Positions 48,499 to 58,891 are shown, counted from the first letter of the stretch. The stretch is 64,000 nucleotides of DNA from Phytopseudomonas daroniae (GCF_004327285.1 NZ_QJUI01000002.1:248001-312000), one strand, 5' to 3'. Program-made: numbers and translations. The notes: a model not told the origin generated them from the sequence alone.

Positions 48499-49701
48499 AT
48501 GAAACAACGAATTCTGGTCGTCGGCACCGGCTTCGCCGGTCTGTGGAGCGCCCTGAGCGCGGCGCGCCTGCTCGACCTGCAGACACGTGACGATATCGAA
48601 GTCTGCGTGATTGCTCCCAAGGCACAGTTGCACGTACGCCCTCGCTTCTACGAGGCGGATGTGGCGCGGATGAGCACCACGCTGGATGAGCTGTTCGCCG
48701 TGGTCGGAATCCGCTTCGTGCAGGGCTGGGTCACCGGGATCGACAGCGTCGGGCAAACCCTGACCTATCGAGATGAACGGCACACCGAAAGCGAGCTGAG
48801 CTATAGCCGTCTGATCCTGGCTAGCGGCAGCCAGGTGATCCGCCCGTCCTTGAGCGACGTCGAACACTCCTTCGATGTCGACAGCCTGGAGCAGGCCGTG
48901 GCTCTGGAACGTCACCTCCACGGTTTGCGTGACCTGCCAGACAGCCCGGCACGAAATACAGTGGTGATCGCGGGCGGTGGTTTCACCGGGATCGAAACTG
49001 CGACCGAGCTGCCGGCACGCCTGCGGACGATTCTCGGCAGCGAGGCCGACATTCGCGTCATCGTGGTCGACCGCGGCGCGCAGATCGGTGCCAGCCTGGG
49101 AGAGCAGGTCGCCCCGATAGTCGCCGAAGCCTGCGCCCAGCAGGGCGTCACCTGGCGCCTGGGCAGCTCGGTCAGCGCGGTGGACGCAGGCGGTATCACC
49201 CTTGCGAGCGGCGAGCGCATCGACGCCCTCACGGTCATCTGGACGGTCGGCGTACAGGCCTCGCCGCTGACCGGACAGTTGCCCGCCAAGCGTGATGCCC
49301 AGGGCCGCCTGCATGTCGATCGACACCTGAGGATCACAGGGCTGCAAAACCTGTATGCCGCCGGTGATACCGCTTTCGCGGCAACCGACGACAAAGGCAA
49401 CCACGCCCTGATGACCTGCCAGCATGCCATCGCCCTGGGCCGCTCGGCAGGCAATAACGCCGCGGCCGATCTGCTCGGTATCGACCCCATCGCCTACAGC
49501 CAGCCCAAGTACGTCACCTGCCTGGATCTCGGCGAATGGGGCGCGCTGTTCACTGAAGGCTGGGAGCGCAAGGTGGTGCTGACCGGTGCCGAGGGCAAAC
49601 AGCTCAAGACCCAGATCAACACGCAATGGATCTACCCACCGGCAGCCGTCCGCGAAACCGCACTGGCCGCGGCCGACCCGTTGATCCCGGTGGTGGCCTG
49701 A
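48499..49701 (+). CDS. NDH-2-like NAD(P)/FAD-dependent oxidoreductase
   Basis: A 400-residue flavoprotein with two dinucleotide folds: ILVVGTGFAGLWSALSAARL for FAD at the N-terminus and VVIAGGGFTGIETATEL for NAD(P)H (about 155-171). The FAD-closing motif LYAAGDTAFA lies near 291. It resembles type II NADH:quinone dehydrogenases, but it is shorter and lacks an obvious C-terminal membrane helix. The in-frame ATG at 48499 has GAGGAA upstream. It is divergent from the MocR gene, probably under its control. Confidence 0.85.
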   Translation: MKQRILVVGTGFAGLWSALSAARLLDLQTRDDIEVCVIAPKAQLHVRPRFYEADVARMSTTLDELFAVVGIRFVQGWVTGIDSVGQTLTYRDERHTESELSYSRLILASGSQVIRPSLSDVEHSFDVDSLEQAVALERHLHGLRDLPDSPARNTVVIAGGGFTGIETATELPARLRTILGSEADIRVIVVDRGAQIGASLGEQVAPIVAEACAQQGVTWRLGSSVSAVDAGGITLASGERIDALTVIWTVGVQASPLTGQLPAKRDAQGRLHVDRHLRITGLQNLYAAGDTAFAATDDKGNHALMTCQHAIALGRSAGNNAAADLLGIDPIAYSQPKYVTCLDLGEWGALFTEGWERKVVLTGAEGKQLKTQINTQWIYPPAAVRETALAAADPLIPVVA

Positions 49702-49880
49702 GCCCTGTCACGCCCATGGCGACGAGCGCCAACGGGTGACATCGGTGAACTTCCGCTGGTGAGATAAACCACCTCGGCCGTCATCCGAACAGGATGCACG
49801 GCCGACGATTTTCTTCAATACAGCCACCACCGCGCATCGACAGACTGCCGGGCATCTTTTCTCGAGAAGCGATGCCCGTC

Positions 49881-50507
49881 ATGCAGCAGTTCCTGATCAT
49901 TGCCGCCGCCCACTTCCTGGCGCTGCTTTCCCCCGGCCCGGATTTCTTTCTGATCGCCCGCACCTCGCTGTCCGTTGGCTGGCGAGTCGCCAGCGGCGCC
50001 TGCCTGGGTATCGCGTTGGCCAATGGCCTGTTCATCGTCGCGGCGTTTACCGGCGTGTCGATCCTGCAGCCGGGCAGCGTGCCCTTCATCGCCCTGCAAC
50101 TGATCGGCTGCCTGTATCTGCTCTACCTCGGCGCATTGTTCATCCGCCACGCCGGCAGCAGCGTGCTGCAGGCCTCGGGCGGGGTCGTGCCAGCCAGGCA
50201 ACTCACCTGGCTACAGGCCACCGGCATGGGTTTTCTGTCCGGCATCCTCAACCCCAAGAACGCGCTGTTCTACGTCAGCCTGGCGAGCATGCTCGGCAGC
50301 TCGCACAGCAGTGCCGGCTGGAAGCTGTTCTACGGGCTATGGATGTTTGCCGTGGTGCTCGGTTGGGATCTGCTGGTGGCGCTGGCAATCGGTAACGGGC
50401 GCCTGCTGAGCCGTTTCCAGCGCGCACTGCCTGCTCTGGAGCGGCTCTCGGGGTTGTTCCTGATCGCCTTGGCGCTGGGAATGCTCAGCGTGTTGCTACT
50501 GGGCTGA
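49881..50507 (+). CDS. LysE/RhtB-family amino acid exporter
   Basis: A 208-residue inner-membrane protein with about six helices. LLSPGPDFFLIARTSLSVGW (about 15-34) is the family signature and GFLSGILNPKNALFYVSL (about 118-135) the second conserved loop. It exports amino acids or homoserine-lactone-type compounds; the substrate is unknown. The start is ambiguous between ATGs at 49872 and 49881. GAGAAG gives sensible spacing only to the latter. Confidence 0.87.
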   Translation: MQQFLIIAAAHFLALLSPGPDFFLIARTSLSVGWRVASGACLGIALANGLFIVAAFTGVSILQPGSVPFIALQLIGCLYLLYLGALFIRHAGSSVLQASGGVVPARQLTWLQATGMGFLSGILNPKNALFYVSLASMLGSSHSSAGWKLFYGLWMFAVVLGWDLLVALAIGNGRLLSRFQRALPALERLSGLFLIALALGMLSVLLLG

Positions 50508-50592
50508 TGGGTGATGCTCCAAGGCAGGCAGGGCAGTCAGCAACGGAACCAGCAAGATCGACTGCCGCAATTGGCTCTATGTATCACCCGCC

Positions 50593-51957
50593 TCATAAAA
50601 GCGACCGGCCTTTCCGGTAATAGTTATCCATCTCCTCGGCAGGCACCATGCTGCCGCCGGTGGCCCAGATGACGTGGGTTGCATCGCGTAGCAGACGGGT
50701 ATCTGCGAGAGCTGGGCTCAGCTCGGATTGTGCGCGGTGCAGGTGGGAAAAGCCGGGGGCACCGGCAACTGCGGAAGGCTCCAGGGCCAAGCCTTCGCTA
50801 TCGCGAATAAGCGCAACCATAGCGTACAAGTGCTCATCCGTGACGGTGTAGATACCGTCAAGGAGTGGCTCCATCATACGCCCGACGAAGGCAGAGGAGC
50901 GTCCCACGGCCAGGCCGTCGGCGCATGTCAGGTTATCCAGCCCAATGTCCTGCACGCTGATCACGTTGTGCAGACCACTGTGCATACCTAGCAGCATGCA
51001 GGGCGAGTGTGTGGGCTCGGCAAAGAAGCACTGCACCGCGTCGCCGAACACATGCTTCAAGCCGAACGCAATACCACCAGGCCCACCACCGACACCACAT
51101 GGCAGGTAGACGACGAGGGGGTGCTGCGCATCGACCTTGATCCGCAGGTCTTGCAATTGTGTCTTCAAGCGCAGAGCCGCCACTGCATACCCCAGAAACA
51201 GCGCCGTCGAGTCCTCATCGTCGATGAAGTGGCAGCGCGGCATGCTGCTAGCCTCCTCGCGGCCCTGGGTTACAGCGACGCTATAATCGGACTGGTGCTC
51301 GACCACCGTCACGCCCAGGTCTCGCAGCAGCGCTTTCTTCCATTGCCTGGCGTCGGCTGACATGTGCACCGTCACATCGAAGCCCAGCTTGGCGCTGATA
51401 ATACCGATGCTCAGCCCCAGGTTGCCGGTAGAGCCGACCATGATTGAATGGTGCGAGAACAACTCGCGAAACGGCGGCGTTGCAAAGCAAGCGTAGCTCT
51501 CCTGCCCCTGCAGCAAGCCCTGCTCCAGTGCCAGCTGTTCGGCATGCAGCAGCACTTCATAAAAGCCTCCACGTGCCTTGATCGAGCCCGATATAGGCAG
51601 CTCGCTGTCACACTTGATAAGCAGGTGTTCCGGCTTGGCAGCCTTCAGCCAGGAAGAAAGCTGCACAGCGGCTCGATCGGCCCGCACCAACGGGGATTCG
51701 ATAATGCCGCCCTGCTCTGCCGTTTCTGGAAAGGCCACTGCGAAGAAGGCGGCGAAGCGTTCCAGGCGAGCCACAGCATCTTCAATATCGGCATAACTCA
51801 GTGGCAGTTGATTACGCACATCGGCGAACGGCTTGCGCTTGGGGTTCAGCCAAAGCGTCTCGCTGCCCGTTTGCAAGCAGCCTATCAGCGCGTCCTTAGA
51901 GATTTTAGCGGCTGCGAGCCAAGTCGCCAGCTGAGCCTGTGTCTTAGTATCGTCCAT
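50593..51957 (-). CDS. dsdA: D-serine ammonia-lyase
   Basis: A fold-type II PLP enzyme that converts D-serine to pyruvate and ammonia. The 454 residues are close to E. coli DsdA in length and order: KCDSELPISGSIKARGGFYE with the Schiff-base Lys127, the phosphate-binding VGSTGNLGLSIG (about 173-184), and CGVGGGPGGIAFGL (about 288-301). It ends a co-directional cluster of amidase and peptide ABC transporter genes, 63 bp after the amidase, implying that the imported substrate yields D-serine. No dsdC or dsdX homologue is adjacent. Confidence 0.93.
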   Translation of the reverse strand: MDDTKTQAQLATWLAAAKISKDALIGCLQTGSETLWLNPKRKPFADVRNQLPLSYADIEDAVARLERFAAFFAVAFPETAEQGGIIESPLVRADRAAVQLSSWLKAAKPEHLLIKCDSELPISGSIKARGGFYEVLLHAEQLALEQGLLQGQESYACFATPPFRELFSHHSIMVGSTGNLGLSIGIISAKLGFDVTVHMSADARQWKKALLRDLGVTVVEHQSDYSVAVTQGREEASSMPRCHFIDDEDSTALFLGYAVAALRLKTQLQDLRIKVDAQHPLVVYLPCGVGGGPGGIAFGLKHVFGDAVQCFFAEPTHSPCMLLGMHSGLHNVISVQDIGLDNLTCADGLAVGRSSAFVGRMMEPLLDGIYTVTDEHLYAMVALIRDSEGLALEPSAVAGAPGFSHLHRAQSELSPALADTRLLRDATHVIWATGGSMVPAEEMDNYYRKGRSLL

Positions 51958-52020
51958 AGCAGCACCCCTAACCTTATCGATGAAAGCCGACCACTTGTAG
52001 CCGGCCGTCGTTGATACCTC

Positions 52021-53511
52021 TCAGGCGAAGCCGAGAAAGCCTTCAACCTCGCTCAGCGGTCTGGAGCGCGTCAGATAGTCAAGATTGACCTGTGGTCGAC
52101 TCAGTTCGCTATCGCCGGCAAACAGCGCCTCAAGCTCACTGGCAAATGCCAGGGTCTGCAGGTCGCTGCCGCGGCGCCCGATGATCTGCAGACCAAACGG
52201 CAGACCGTTGCCATCACGCCCGGCGGGCAAGGTCACTGAAGGGTGCCCGGCAAGCGTCGAGGCATAGGCCATCGACAGCCAATGGTAATAACTTTGCGTC
52301 GGCTTCCCGTCTATCTCGGTCGGGTACAGCTCATGCCAGTCACGCGGGCTGATGGTGGTGGTCGGTGAGAGGATGAAATCATGGTCTTCAAAGAAGCGCT
52401 GCCAGCTTCTGTAGAGACGAGTCTGGTTGGTGAATGCGCGCACTACGTCAAGGGCCGAATAGCTCTCGCCTTCGCGGATATTGTCGATGATGTTTGGCCC
52501 CATCTTATCCGGGTAGCGATGCAAGAGGTCACGGTGATGGCCAGAAAAGCCCAGGGCGCGGATAACGGCGAAGGTGTCGTCCGCGTCCGCGCAATCGGGG
52601 TGAACCTGTTCGAGCTGGCCAAACACGTGACCAAATCGCTGCAGCTTGTCGTGAAAGCTACCCATGATGAGTCGCTCTGTCATCGCGAACCCGAAGTCAT
52701 CGGTAAAGGCAACCCGCGCATTACACAGGTCGAAATGCGGCAGGTGGCGATACGGCTCCGCTTGGTGCGCGCCCTGCCCGTCTATTACCGGAACCCAGGG
52801 ATCTCGACGATCCGGGCGGATCATCGCCGACAGCATCAATGCCACGTCACCGACGGTACGTGCCATCGGCCCATTGATGGACATGGGTAGCAAACCCTGC
52901 GGACGGCTGTGCCCCGGCACCAGACCCGGTGTACTACGAAAGCCCACTACGCCGTTGAAGGCAGCCGGGTTGCGCAGGCTGCCGCCAGTATCCGAACCAG
53001 TGGCCAACGGGGCCATCCCACAGGCCAGTGCCACGGCCGAGCCTCCGGAAGAACCGGCTGCCGAACGGGTCAGGTCGAAGGGATTGGCCGTCACGCCATA
53101 CACGGCATTACGCGTGTTGCCACCCGCGCTCCACTCCGGGTTGTTGGCCTTACCCATCACCACGGCGCCCTCGCCACGTAACTGAGCGACCATCGGGTCA
53201 TCGGAAGCGGCGATGTTGTCGGCGTAGATCTCACTGCCGAAGGTGGTCGGCAAACCCGTGACGTCGACCATGTCCTTCACACACACCGGCAGGCCATGCA
53301 GAGCCCCCAATCGCTCGCCGCGATCAATAGCGCGTTGCGCCGCGTGGGCTTCGCTGCGCATGACATCGAAGTTCTGGGCGACCAACGCATTGACCGCTGG
53401 GTTGACCGCCTCGGCGCGGGCGATACAGCTTTCTGCCAGCTCCACCGCAGACAGTTTTTTACATGCCATCAGGCGGCGCGCCTCTACGGCGCTCAGATCA
53501 CAAGGGTTCAT
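52021..53511 (-). CDS. Amidase (amidase-signature family)
   Basis: A 496-residue amidase-signature hydrolase. The Ser-cisSer-Lys triad is fully visible with canonical spacing: Lys79 in CVKDMVDVTG, cis-Ser154 in AAGSSGGSAV, and nucleophile Ser178 in GSDTGGSLRNPA. No signal peptide, so cytosolic. It hydrolyses an amide bond; the substrate is not readable from sequence. Its position between the importer genes and dsdA suggests a D-serine amide, peptide or acyl derivative. It lies 53 bp after the ATPase gene, on the same strand. Confidence 0.92.
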   Translation of the reverse strand: MNPCDLSAVEARRLMACKKLSAVELAESCIARAEAVNPAVNALVAQNFDVMRSEAHAAQRAIDRGERLGALHGLPVCVKDMVDVTGLPTTFGSEIYADNIAASDDPMVAQLRGEGAVVMGKANNPEWSAGGNTRNAVYGVTANPFDLTRSAAGSSGGSAVALACGMAPLATGSDTGGSLRNPAAFNGVVGFRSTPGLVPGHSRPQGLLPMSINGPMARTVGDVALMLSAMIRPDRRDPWVPVIDGQGAHQAEPYRHLPHFDLCNARVAFTDDFGFAMTERLIMGSFHDKLQRFGHVFGQLEQVHPDCADADDTFAVIRALGFSGHHRDLLHRYPDKMGPNIIDNIREGESYSALDVVRAFTNQTRLYRSWQRFFEDHDFILSPTTTISPRDWHELYPTEIDGKPTQSYYHWLSMAYASTLAGHPSVTLPAGRDGNGLPFGLQIIGRRGSDLQTLAFASELEALFAGDSELSRPQVNLDYLTRSRPLSEVEGFLGFA

Positions 53512-53564
53512 GTATATTTCTCAAAGCAGGTTCTTGGACGGGTCGGTGACGATGCGCAGCGTCA

Positions 53565-55211
53565 TCAATGAGCCGGGGAGAAAGCGGCAAAATTCCAGGA
53601 GCGCCCGGGTGCTACCTGGATCAGTTGCCGGGTGTAATCGGCTTGCGGATTGCCAAGCACCTGTTCAGCCGGGCCGTACTCGACCACCTGACCACGTTGC
53701 ATCACCAACACGTCGTCGCAGATCTGCGCAGCCACACGCAGATCATGGGTGATGAACAGTACGGCGATGCCCAGACGCTGCTGGATGTCATCGAGCAGCG
53801 CCAGCACCTGGGCCTGAACCGACACATCCAGCGCCGATACCGCTTCGTCAGCGACGATCACCTTTGGCTCCATCGCCAGGGCACGAGCGATGGCGATACG
53901 CTGCCGTTGCCCGCCGGAAAACTGATGTGGAAAGCGCTTGATCGAATCGGCGGGCAGCCCCACCAGGCTCAGCAGGTTCTCCGCATTAGCCAACGCCACT
54001 TCACGGGTGGTGCCGTAATTCATCGGCCCCTCGATAAGGCTCTGGCCCACAGTGCGACGAGGATTGAGCGAGCGGTACGGATCCTGAAAGATCATCTGGA
54101 TACGTTGCCTATGCGGCCTGAGGCCGGAGGACGAAAGCTCGGATATCTGCTGCCCGGCAATCCGCACACCACCGCCTGTTGGATCAATCAGGCGCATGAC
54201 GCAACGCGCCACGGTTGACTTGCCGGAGCCGGATTCACCGACGATGCCGAGGGTACGCCCCTCGCGCAGTTGAAAACTGACATTGTCCACAGCCCGCGTA
54301 CCGGCACTGCGCGTTTTACACCAGGGAAAAAAGCGGCGCGGTGCTGCGTAGATCTTCTGCAATTCCGCCACGTCGAGCACCACCGCTTGCGCCTTCTCGG
54401 CCCGTGACGGACGCGGGGTAAGGCTGGGTACAGCGGCCAGCAGATCACGCGTGTAGGCCTCCTGCGGAGCGCTCAATACCTCACGCACGGTGCCCTGTTC
54501 GACGATGACACCGTGGTGCATGACGCAGACCCGATCGGCGATATCGGCAACCACACCCATATCATGGGTAATGAACAACACCGCCGTACCGTGCTTGTGC
54601 TGCAACTCACGAATCAGTTTGAGAATCTGGTGCTGAGTGGTGACGTCGAGTGCCGTGGTGGGCTCGTCCGCGATCAACAACCTCGGCTGCAGCAGCAGCG
54701 CCATGGCGATCATGATGCGCTGCCGCTGGCCACCCGATAGCTGATGAGGATAGCTCGCGTAGATGCGCTGGATATCAGGCAGGTGAACCTGCTCCAACGC
54801 CTCGAGCACCCGTTCGCGTCGCCGTGATGCCGCATCCTGGGTATGGCGAGCGAGCACTTCCTCCAGTTGCCGGCCAACGCTAAGCACCGGATTCAAGGCC
54901 GTCATCGGCTCCTGAAAGATCATCGCCATACGGCTGCCGCGCAGCTCGCTGATGCGCTTGGGGCTGGCCTGCAACAGGTCTTCGCCATCGAGCAGGATAC
55001 GGCCAGCGACCGCCTTGAGCGCTCCGCCAGGCAACAGCCCCATGGTGGTCAATGAAGACACCGACTTGCCTGAGCCGCTCTCGCCGACCAGGCACAGGGT
55101 TTCCCCGGCGTGAATGTCGAACGAAATGCCCTTGAGGATCTGCTTGGGCGCCTGGCTCTCGGTTTCCACCACCAGCGCGTCCACTTTCAATACCGGATTG
55201 TCAGTGCTCAT
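53565..55211 (-). CDS. Peptide-type ABC transporter, fused double ATPase
   Basis: A 548-residue protein carrying two complete ABC ATPases of the DppD and DppF types in one chain. First half: Walker [12 protein letters not shown], signature [15 protein letters not shown], Walker [13 protein letters not shown]. Second half: [27 protein letters not shown] and [14 protein letters not shown], which has Ala in place of the usual Pro. It energises import through the two permeases directly upstream in the operon. Fused forms are common in GsiA-type and oligopeptide systems. Confidence 0.93.
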   Translation of the reverse strand: MSTDNPVLKVDALVVETESQAPKQILKGISFDIHAGETLCLVGESGSGKSVSSLTTMGLLPGGALKAVAGRILLDGEDLLQASPKRISELRGSRMAMIFQEPMTALNPVLSVGRQLEEVLARHTQDAASRRRERVLEALEQVHLPDIQRIYASYPHQLSGGQRQRIMIAMALLLQPRLLIADEPTTALDVTTQHQILKLIRELQHKHGTAVLFITHDMGVVADIADRVCVMHHGVIVEQGTVREVLSAPQEAYTRDLLAAVPSLTPRPSRAEKAQAVVLDVAELQKIYAAPRRFFPWCKTRSAGTRAVDNVSFQLREGRTLGIVGESGSGKSTVARCVMRLIDPTGGGVRIAGQQISELSSSGLRPHRQRIQMIFQDPYRSLNPRRTVGQSLIEGPMNYGTTREVALANAENLLSLVGLPADSIKRFPHQFSGGQRQRIAIARALAMEPKVIVADEAVSALDVSVQAQVLALLDDIQQRLGIAVLFITHDLRVAAQICDDVLVMQRGQVVEYGPAEQVLGNPQADYTRQLIQVAPGRSWNFAAFSPAH

Positions 55212-55214
55212 GGC

Positions 55215-56105
55215 TCAGCCCTCCCTGCGCTTCATTTTTGGATCCAGCGCGTCACGCGCCGCATCACCCAGCAGATTGATCGAGAGAATGCACAGCGACA
55301 GCAATATGCCCGCCCAGAAGATCAGCGATGGCTTGAGCTGAAAGTAGACGCGCCCCTCCGATATGATGTTGCCCCACGTCGGCGTCTCTGAACTGATCCC
55401 GACACCCAGGAACGACAGTGTCGCCTCGGTCAGAATCGCCGCCGCGCAGATATAGGTGCACTGCACGATCAGCGGAGCCAGCGTGTTGGGCATCAGGTGT
55501 CGCCAGATGATGGTCAGCGTGGGTGTGCCCATCAACACCGCGGCCTCGACATAAGCCTCCTCGCGCGATGAAAGCACCTGGGAGCGAATCAGCCGCACGA
55601 TCTGCGGTACCTCCGGAATCGTGATGGCGATCATCAGCGTCCACAGGTTGGCCGAGGTCAGCGACACGATGGCAATTGCCGCGAGGATGCCGGGAATCGC
55701 CATCAACCCATCCATGAAGCGCATCAGAATGGCGTCGATGCTGCGGAAATAACCAGCCAGCAGGCCCAGCGGCATACCGATCAGCAACGTCAGGAAGGCG
55801 ACGCCAATACCTACCATCAGCGAAATCCGAGCGCCGTAGACGACGCGTGAGAACAGATCCCGGCCATAGGCATCAGTGCCCAGCCAGTGCTCTGCGCTCA
55901 TGGGCTTCAAGCGGTCGCCAGGAGACAGCTCGGTGGGGTCGAAGGGGGCAATCAGCGGCGCGAAAACCGCCATCAGCACCACGATGATCAGGAAGAGCGT
56001 TGCAAGCAGCGTTGCGCCTTTCGGCCGCCCCCGCAACAGCCCCGAGAGCAACCGCTGGAAGCCACGAGCCACCGGCAGGGAATGAGGATGAGTCCGTGCT
56101 TGCAT
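55215..56105 (-). CDS. Peptide-type ABC transporter permease (DppC family)
   Basis: A 296-residue inner-membrane protein with about six helices, preceded by the N-terminal cytoplasmic segment typical of DppC. FDPTELSPGDRLKPMSAEHW and LGTDAYGRDLFSRVVYGARI (about 74-113) are the classic DppC signature. The EAA loop with RSQVLSSREEAYVEAAVLMG lies near 190-210. It pairs with the DppB-like permease, whose stop overlaps this start by one base (TGATG). Confidence 0.93.
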   Translation of the reverse strand: MQARTHPHSLPVARGFQRLLSGLLRGRPKGATLLATLFLIIVVLMAVFAPLIAPFDPTELSPGDRLKPMSAEHWLGTDAYGRDLFSRVVYGARISLMVGIGVAFLTLLIGMPLGLLAGYFRSIDAILMRFMDGLMAIPGILAAIAIVSLTSANLWTLMIAITIPEVPQIVRLIRSQVLSSREEAYVEAAVLMGTPTLTIIWRHLMPNTLAPLIVQCTYICAAAILTEATLSFLGVGISSETPTWGNIISEGRVYFQLKPSLIFWAGILLSLCILSINLLGDAARDALDPKMKRREG

Positions 56106-57046
56106 CAGTAACGGATCCTTGGGTCGGTGATTGCGTAGGAGAGGTCGATCAATAGATTGATCACCACGTATAGGCCGGCGGTGAGCAGGATCAACGTCTG
56201 GATCACCGGGTAATCACGCGCCAGTACCGCATCGACGATGAGCCGACCAAGACCGGGAATGTTGAACACGCTCTCGGTCACCACCACGCCCGACACCATT
56301 AGCGTGAAACCCGCACCGATCACCGTGAGGATGGGCACACCGGCATTGCGCAGTGCATGGCGAAAGAGCACCACACGCTGGCTGAGCCCCTTGGCGCGGG
56401 CGGTGCGAATGTAATCCTCCTGCAACACCTCGAGCATGCTGGCGCGGGTCATGCGAGCGATCAGGGCGATGTACACCGAGGACAGCGTCAGCGCGGGAAG
56501 CACCAAGCGCCTCAGGTACTCGGCAACGCCCTGATCCATGCTGCGAAAACCCTGCACCGGCAACCAGCGCAACTCGATGGCGAACACTTGGATCAACAGG
56601 TAGCCGATCACGAATACCGGAACCGAAAAGCCGATAACCGAGGTGGACATCACCACATTGTCGATCCAGCTACCCTGCCGCCAGGCCGCGACCACGCCTA
56701 GCGGCACAGCAACCAGTACGGTGATCAGGATGGCAGCCAGTGCCAGGCTGATGGTTGGCTCCAGGCGCTGGGTGATCATGCTGGACACCGGTATTTGGGA
56801 GATCAGCGACGTGCCGAAGTCACCTTGCAGCAGGTTGCCGATCCAGATCAGGAACTGGCTATGAATCGGCTGATCGAGCCCCAGTGCACGGCGAATATTA
56901 GCGACCTGCTCAGGGTTGGCCATGTCGCCAGCGATGATGGTGGCCGGATCGCCGGGCGAGAGCCGCAACAGCAAAAAAACGGAAAGCGCGACAACCAACA
57001 TGACCGGAATGGCCATCAGTAATCGGCGGATGAAGTAACTCAGCAT
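56105..57046 (-). CDS. Peptide-type ABC transporter permease (DppB family)
   Basis: A 313-residue inner-membrane protein with six helices. It starts MLSYFIRRLLMAIPVMLVVA, has LSPGDPATIIAGD (about 29-41) as in DppB/OppB, and the EAA-type loop MLEVLQEDYIRTARAKGLSQ (about 202-221). It forms the heterodimeric channel with the DppC-like protein downstream. The substrate is set by the binding protein encoded 65 bp upstream. Confidence 0.93.
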   Translation of the reverse strand: MLSYFIRRLLMAIPVMLVVALSVFLLLRLSPGDPATIIAGDMANPEQVANIRRALGLDQPIHSQFLIWIGNLLQGDFGTSLISQIPVSSMITQRLEPTISLALAAILITVLVAVPLGVVAAWRQGSWIDNVVMSTSVIGFSVPVFVIGYLLIQVFAIELRWLPVQGFRSMDQGVAEYLRRLVLPALTLSSVYIALIARMTRASMLEVLQEDYIRTARAKGLSQRVVLFRHALRNAGVPILTVIGAGFTLMVSGVVVTESVFNIPGLGRLIVDAVLARDYPVIQTLILLTAGLYVVINLLIDLSYAITDPRIRY

Positions 57047-57111
57047 GGAAGGCTCCCAGAAAGACGTGGTGTTGGCTCAAGCGCCGCGCCACCTGGGCGG
57101 GCGGCGCAGCC

Positions 57112-58716
57112 TCACTTGGCTTTGCGCATGCCCCAGAATGCAGTGACCGGACCGGTCACGATGTCGCTCAGCTCCTCGCGCCAGGTCGTCACGCTCTGGA
57201 ACTGCCCAAGCGGTATAACGATCACCTCATCCATCGCTCGCTGCTGCACCGCGGTCGCCAGCTCCATGCGCTTTGCAGGCGTGGTAGCCACGGAGAAGTC
57301 AGTGCGCAGCTGCTCAAGTGTCGGGTCGGTCGGCCAGCCAAACCAGCTGCCCCCGGTACCGGTCGCAATCAATGTTGGATTGATGGTCGGGCTCCACATG
57401 CTGTCCACGGTGAAGTTGGTGAACATCATGTTCCAGCCGCCTTCGGACGGTGGGTTCTGGCTCGCACGCTGGCTGACCAGGGTTTGCCAGTCCATCTGTC
57501 GTAACTCGACGTTGAAGCCCGCCTTGCGCAGCGCCTGGGCCACCACCACTGGCTGCGGCGCCAGGGTCGCAACATCGGAAGGTTGCAGGATGACCACCGG
57601 GGTCTGCTGGTAACCGGCCTCCTTCAACAAACGGCGTGCCTCGTCCAGATTGCCGTCGGCGGTCAGCGACTGTGCGCCGGCCTCGGTCGACTGGGGAATG
57701 TTGCAGCCGTACACCGACCCGCATGTCTGATAATAACGCGGGTCGCCCACCAGCGCGGCCATGACGTCTTTCTGGCCGATGGCTTGCAGCGCCGCGCGAC
57801 GGATACGCACGTCGTCGAATGGCGGCTGCAGGAAGTTCATACGCGCCACGGTCAGCATGCCCAGGGGGTCGAGTACTTCGTTCTTGATCTCCGGGCTGCC
57901 TTCCACGAGCGGCAACAGGTCGTAGGGAGTGCGCTCGATATAATCGATATCGCCGCTGTTGATGGCATTGATCGTGGTCTGCATGTCGGGCATGTGGATC
58001 CACTCGACGCGATCCACGTACACCTCTTTGCTGCCGGCAGTACCGGCAGGCGCCTCGCTACGGGGCTTGTAGTCGGCGAACTTGGTGAATACCGCCTTGA
58101 CCCCAGGCTGGTATTGCTCGTCGACGAACACGAAGGGGCCGGAACCGATGTGGTTCGCCAGCGGCTGGCCCGGTTCGGCAGACGCGACCTTCTCCGGCAT
58201 GATGAAAGCCGCCACGGCTGACGGTTTGGAGATCAGGTCGATGGTGTCGCCGAAAGGCGCAGACAGCTTCAGCTCGAACTGCTGGTCGTCCACTGGCTCC
58301 AGGCTTGCGACGTGCTCCATCAGCAACTGACCGCCAGCATCGAAAACTCCCCAGCGCTTGAGCGAGGCCACCGCATCCTTGGATGCCACCGGCGTTCCGT
58401 CGTGCCACAACAAGCCGTCACGCAGGCGGAAACTGTAGGTCAGGCCATCTTCGGAGACGTTCCAGTCGGCCATTTGCGGTTTTGGCTCGTTGTTCTCGTC
58501 CAGACCGATCAAGGTGTCGTACACCATGTAGCCGTAGTTGCGGGTGATGGTCGCGCTGCTGGCTACCGGATCCAGTGCGCGCAGCGCCGCATGCATCACC
58601 GCTCGGACAGTGGTCTCGGCATGGGCGTTGGCTACCGGCAGCGTACCTGCCATTGCGATTGTCGCCAGCAGGCTCATGGCCCGCAAACCGCGGCGAGTGG
58701 AGTTCAGCTTCTGCAT
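57112..58716 (-). CDS. Periplasmic peptide-type substrate-binding protein (SBP family 5)
   Basis: A 534-residue secreted protein with signal MQKLNSTRRGLRAMSLLATI...ANAHA, then the SBP_bac_5 fold: LDPVASSATITRNYGYMVYD near the N-terminus, the SYSFRLRDGLLWHDGTPVAS-like core segment (about 92-110), and FNVELRQMDWQTLVSQRASQ near the C-terminal lobe. SBP-5 proteins bind peptides, glutathione, nickel or opines, so the ligand is open; the downstream amidase and dsdA suggest a D-serine conjugate. First gene of the operon, divergent from a LysR regulator. Confidence 0.9.
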   Translation of the reverse strand: MQKLNSTRRGLRAMSLLATIAMAGTLPVANAHAETTVRAVMHAALRALDPVASSATITRNYGYMVYDTLIGLDENNEPKPQMADWNVSEDGLTYSFRLRDGLLWHDGTPVASKDAVASLKRWGVFDAGGQLLMEHVASLEPVDDQQFELKLSAPFGDTIDLISKPSAVAAFIMPEKVASAEPGQPLANHIGSGPFVFVDEQYQPGVKAVFTKFADYKPRSEAPAGTAGSKEVYVDRVEWIHMPDMQTTINAINSGDIDYIERTPYDLLPLVEGSPEIKNEVLDPLGMLTVARMNFLQPPFDDVRIRRAALQAIGQKDVMAALVGDPRYYQTCGSVYGCNIPQSTEAGAQSLTADGNLDEARRLLKEAGYQQTPVVILQPSDVATLAPQPVVVAQALRKAGFNVELRQMDWQTLVSQRASQNPPSEGGWNMMFTNFTVDSMWSPTINPTLIATGTGGSWFGWPTDPTLEQLRTDFSVATTPAKRMELATAVQQRAMDEVIVIPLGQFQSVTTWREELSDIVTGPVTAFWGMRKAK

Positions 58717-58798
58717 CGTCTCGTACCCTTCGCTGTGTCAGTTGTCTGTGAGGAGTCGAGATATTCACCTTGGCAAGCCGTGACCCCTAAGTCGAATT

Positions 58799-58868
58799 CG
58801 ATACTATCGCTCGCGAAAAGCATGCCGTTAGATGTATTTTTCGAACGTCGTATTGCCTTTTCGGCAAT
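58799..58868. promoter_or_regulatory. LysR-type operators between the ABC/amidase/dsdA operon and its regulator
   Basis: ATTGCC-TTTTC-GGCAAT (58852-58868) is a perfect inverted repeat containing T-N11-A and lies 24 bp before the LysR start. CGATA-C-TATCG (58799-58809) is a second palindrome nearer the operon side. This fits the recognition-site plus activation-site plan of LysR control over a 175-bp divergent region. Function is inferred. Confidence 0.6.
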
Positions 58869-58891
58869 AGCACAACGGTGGAGTACCCGGC

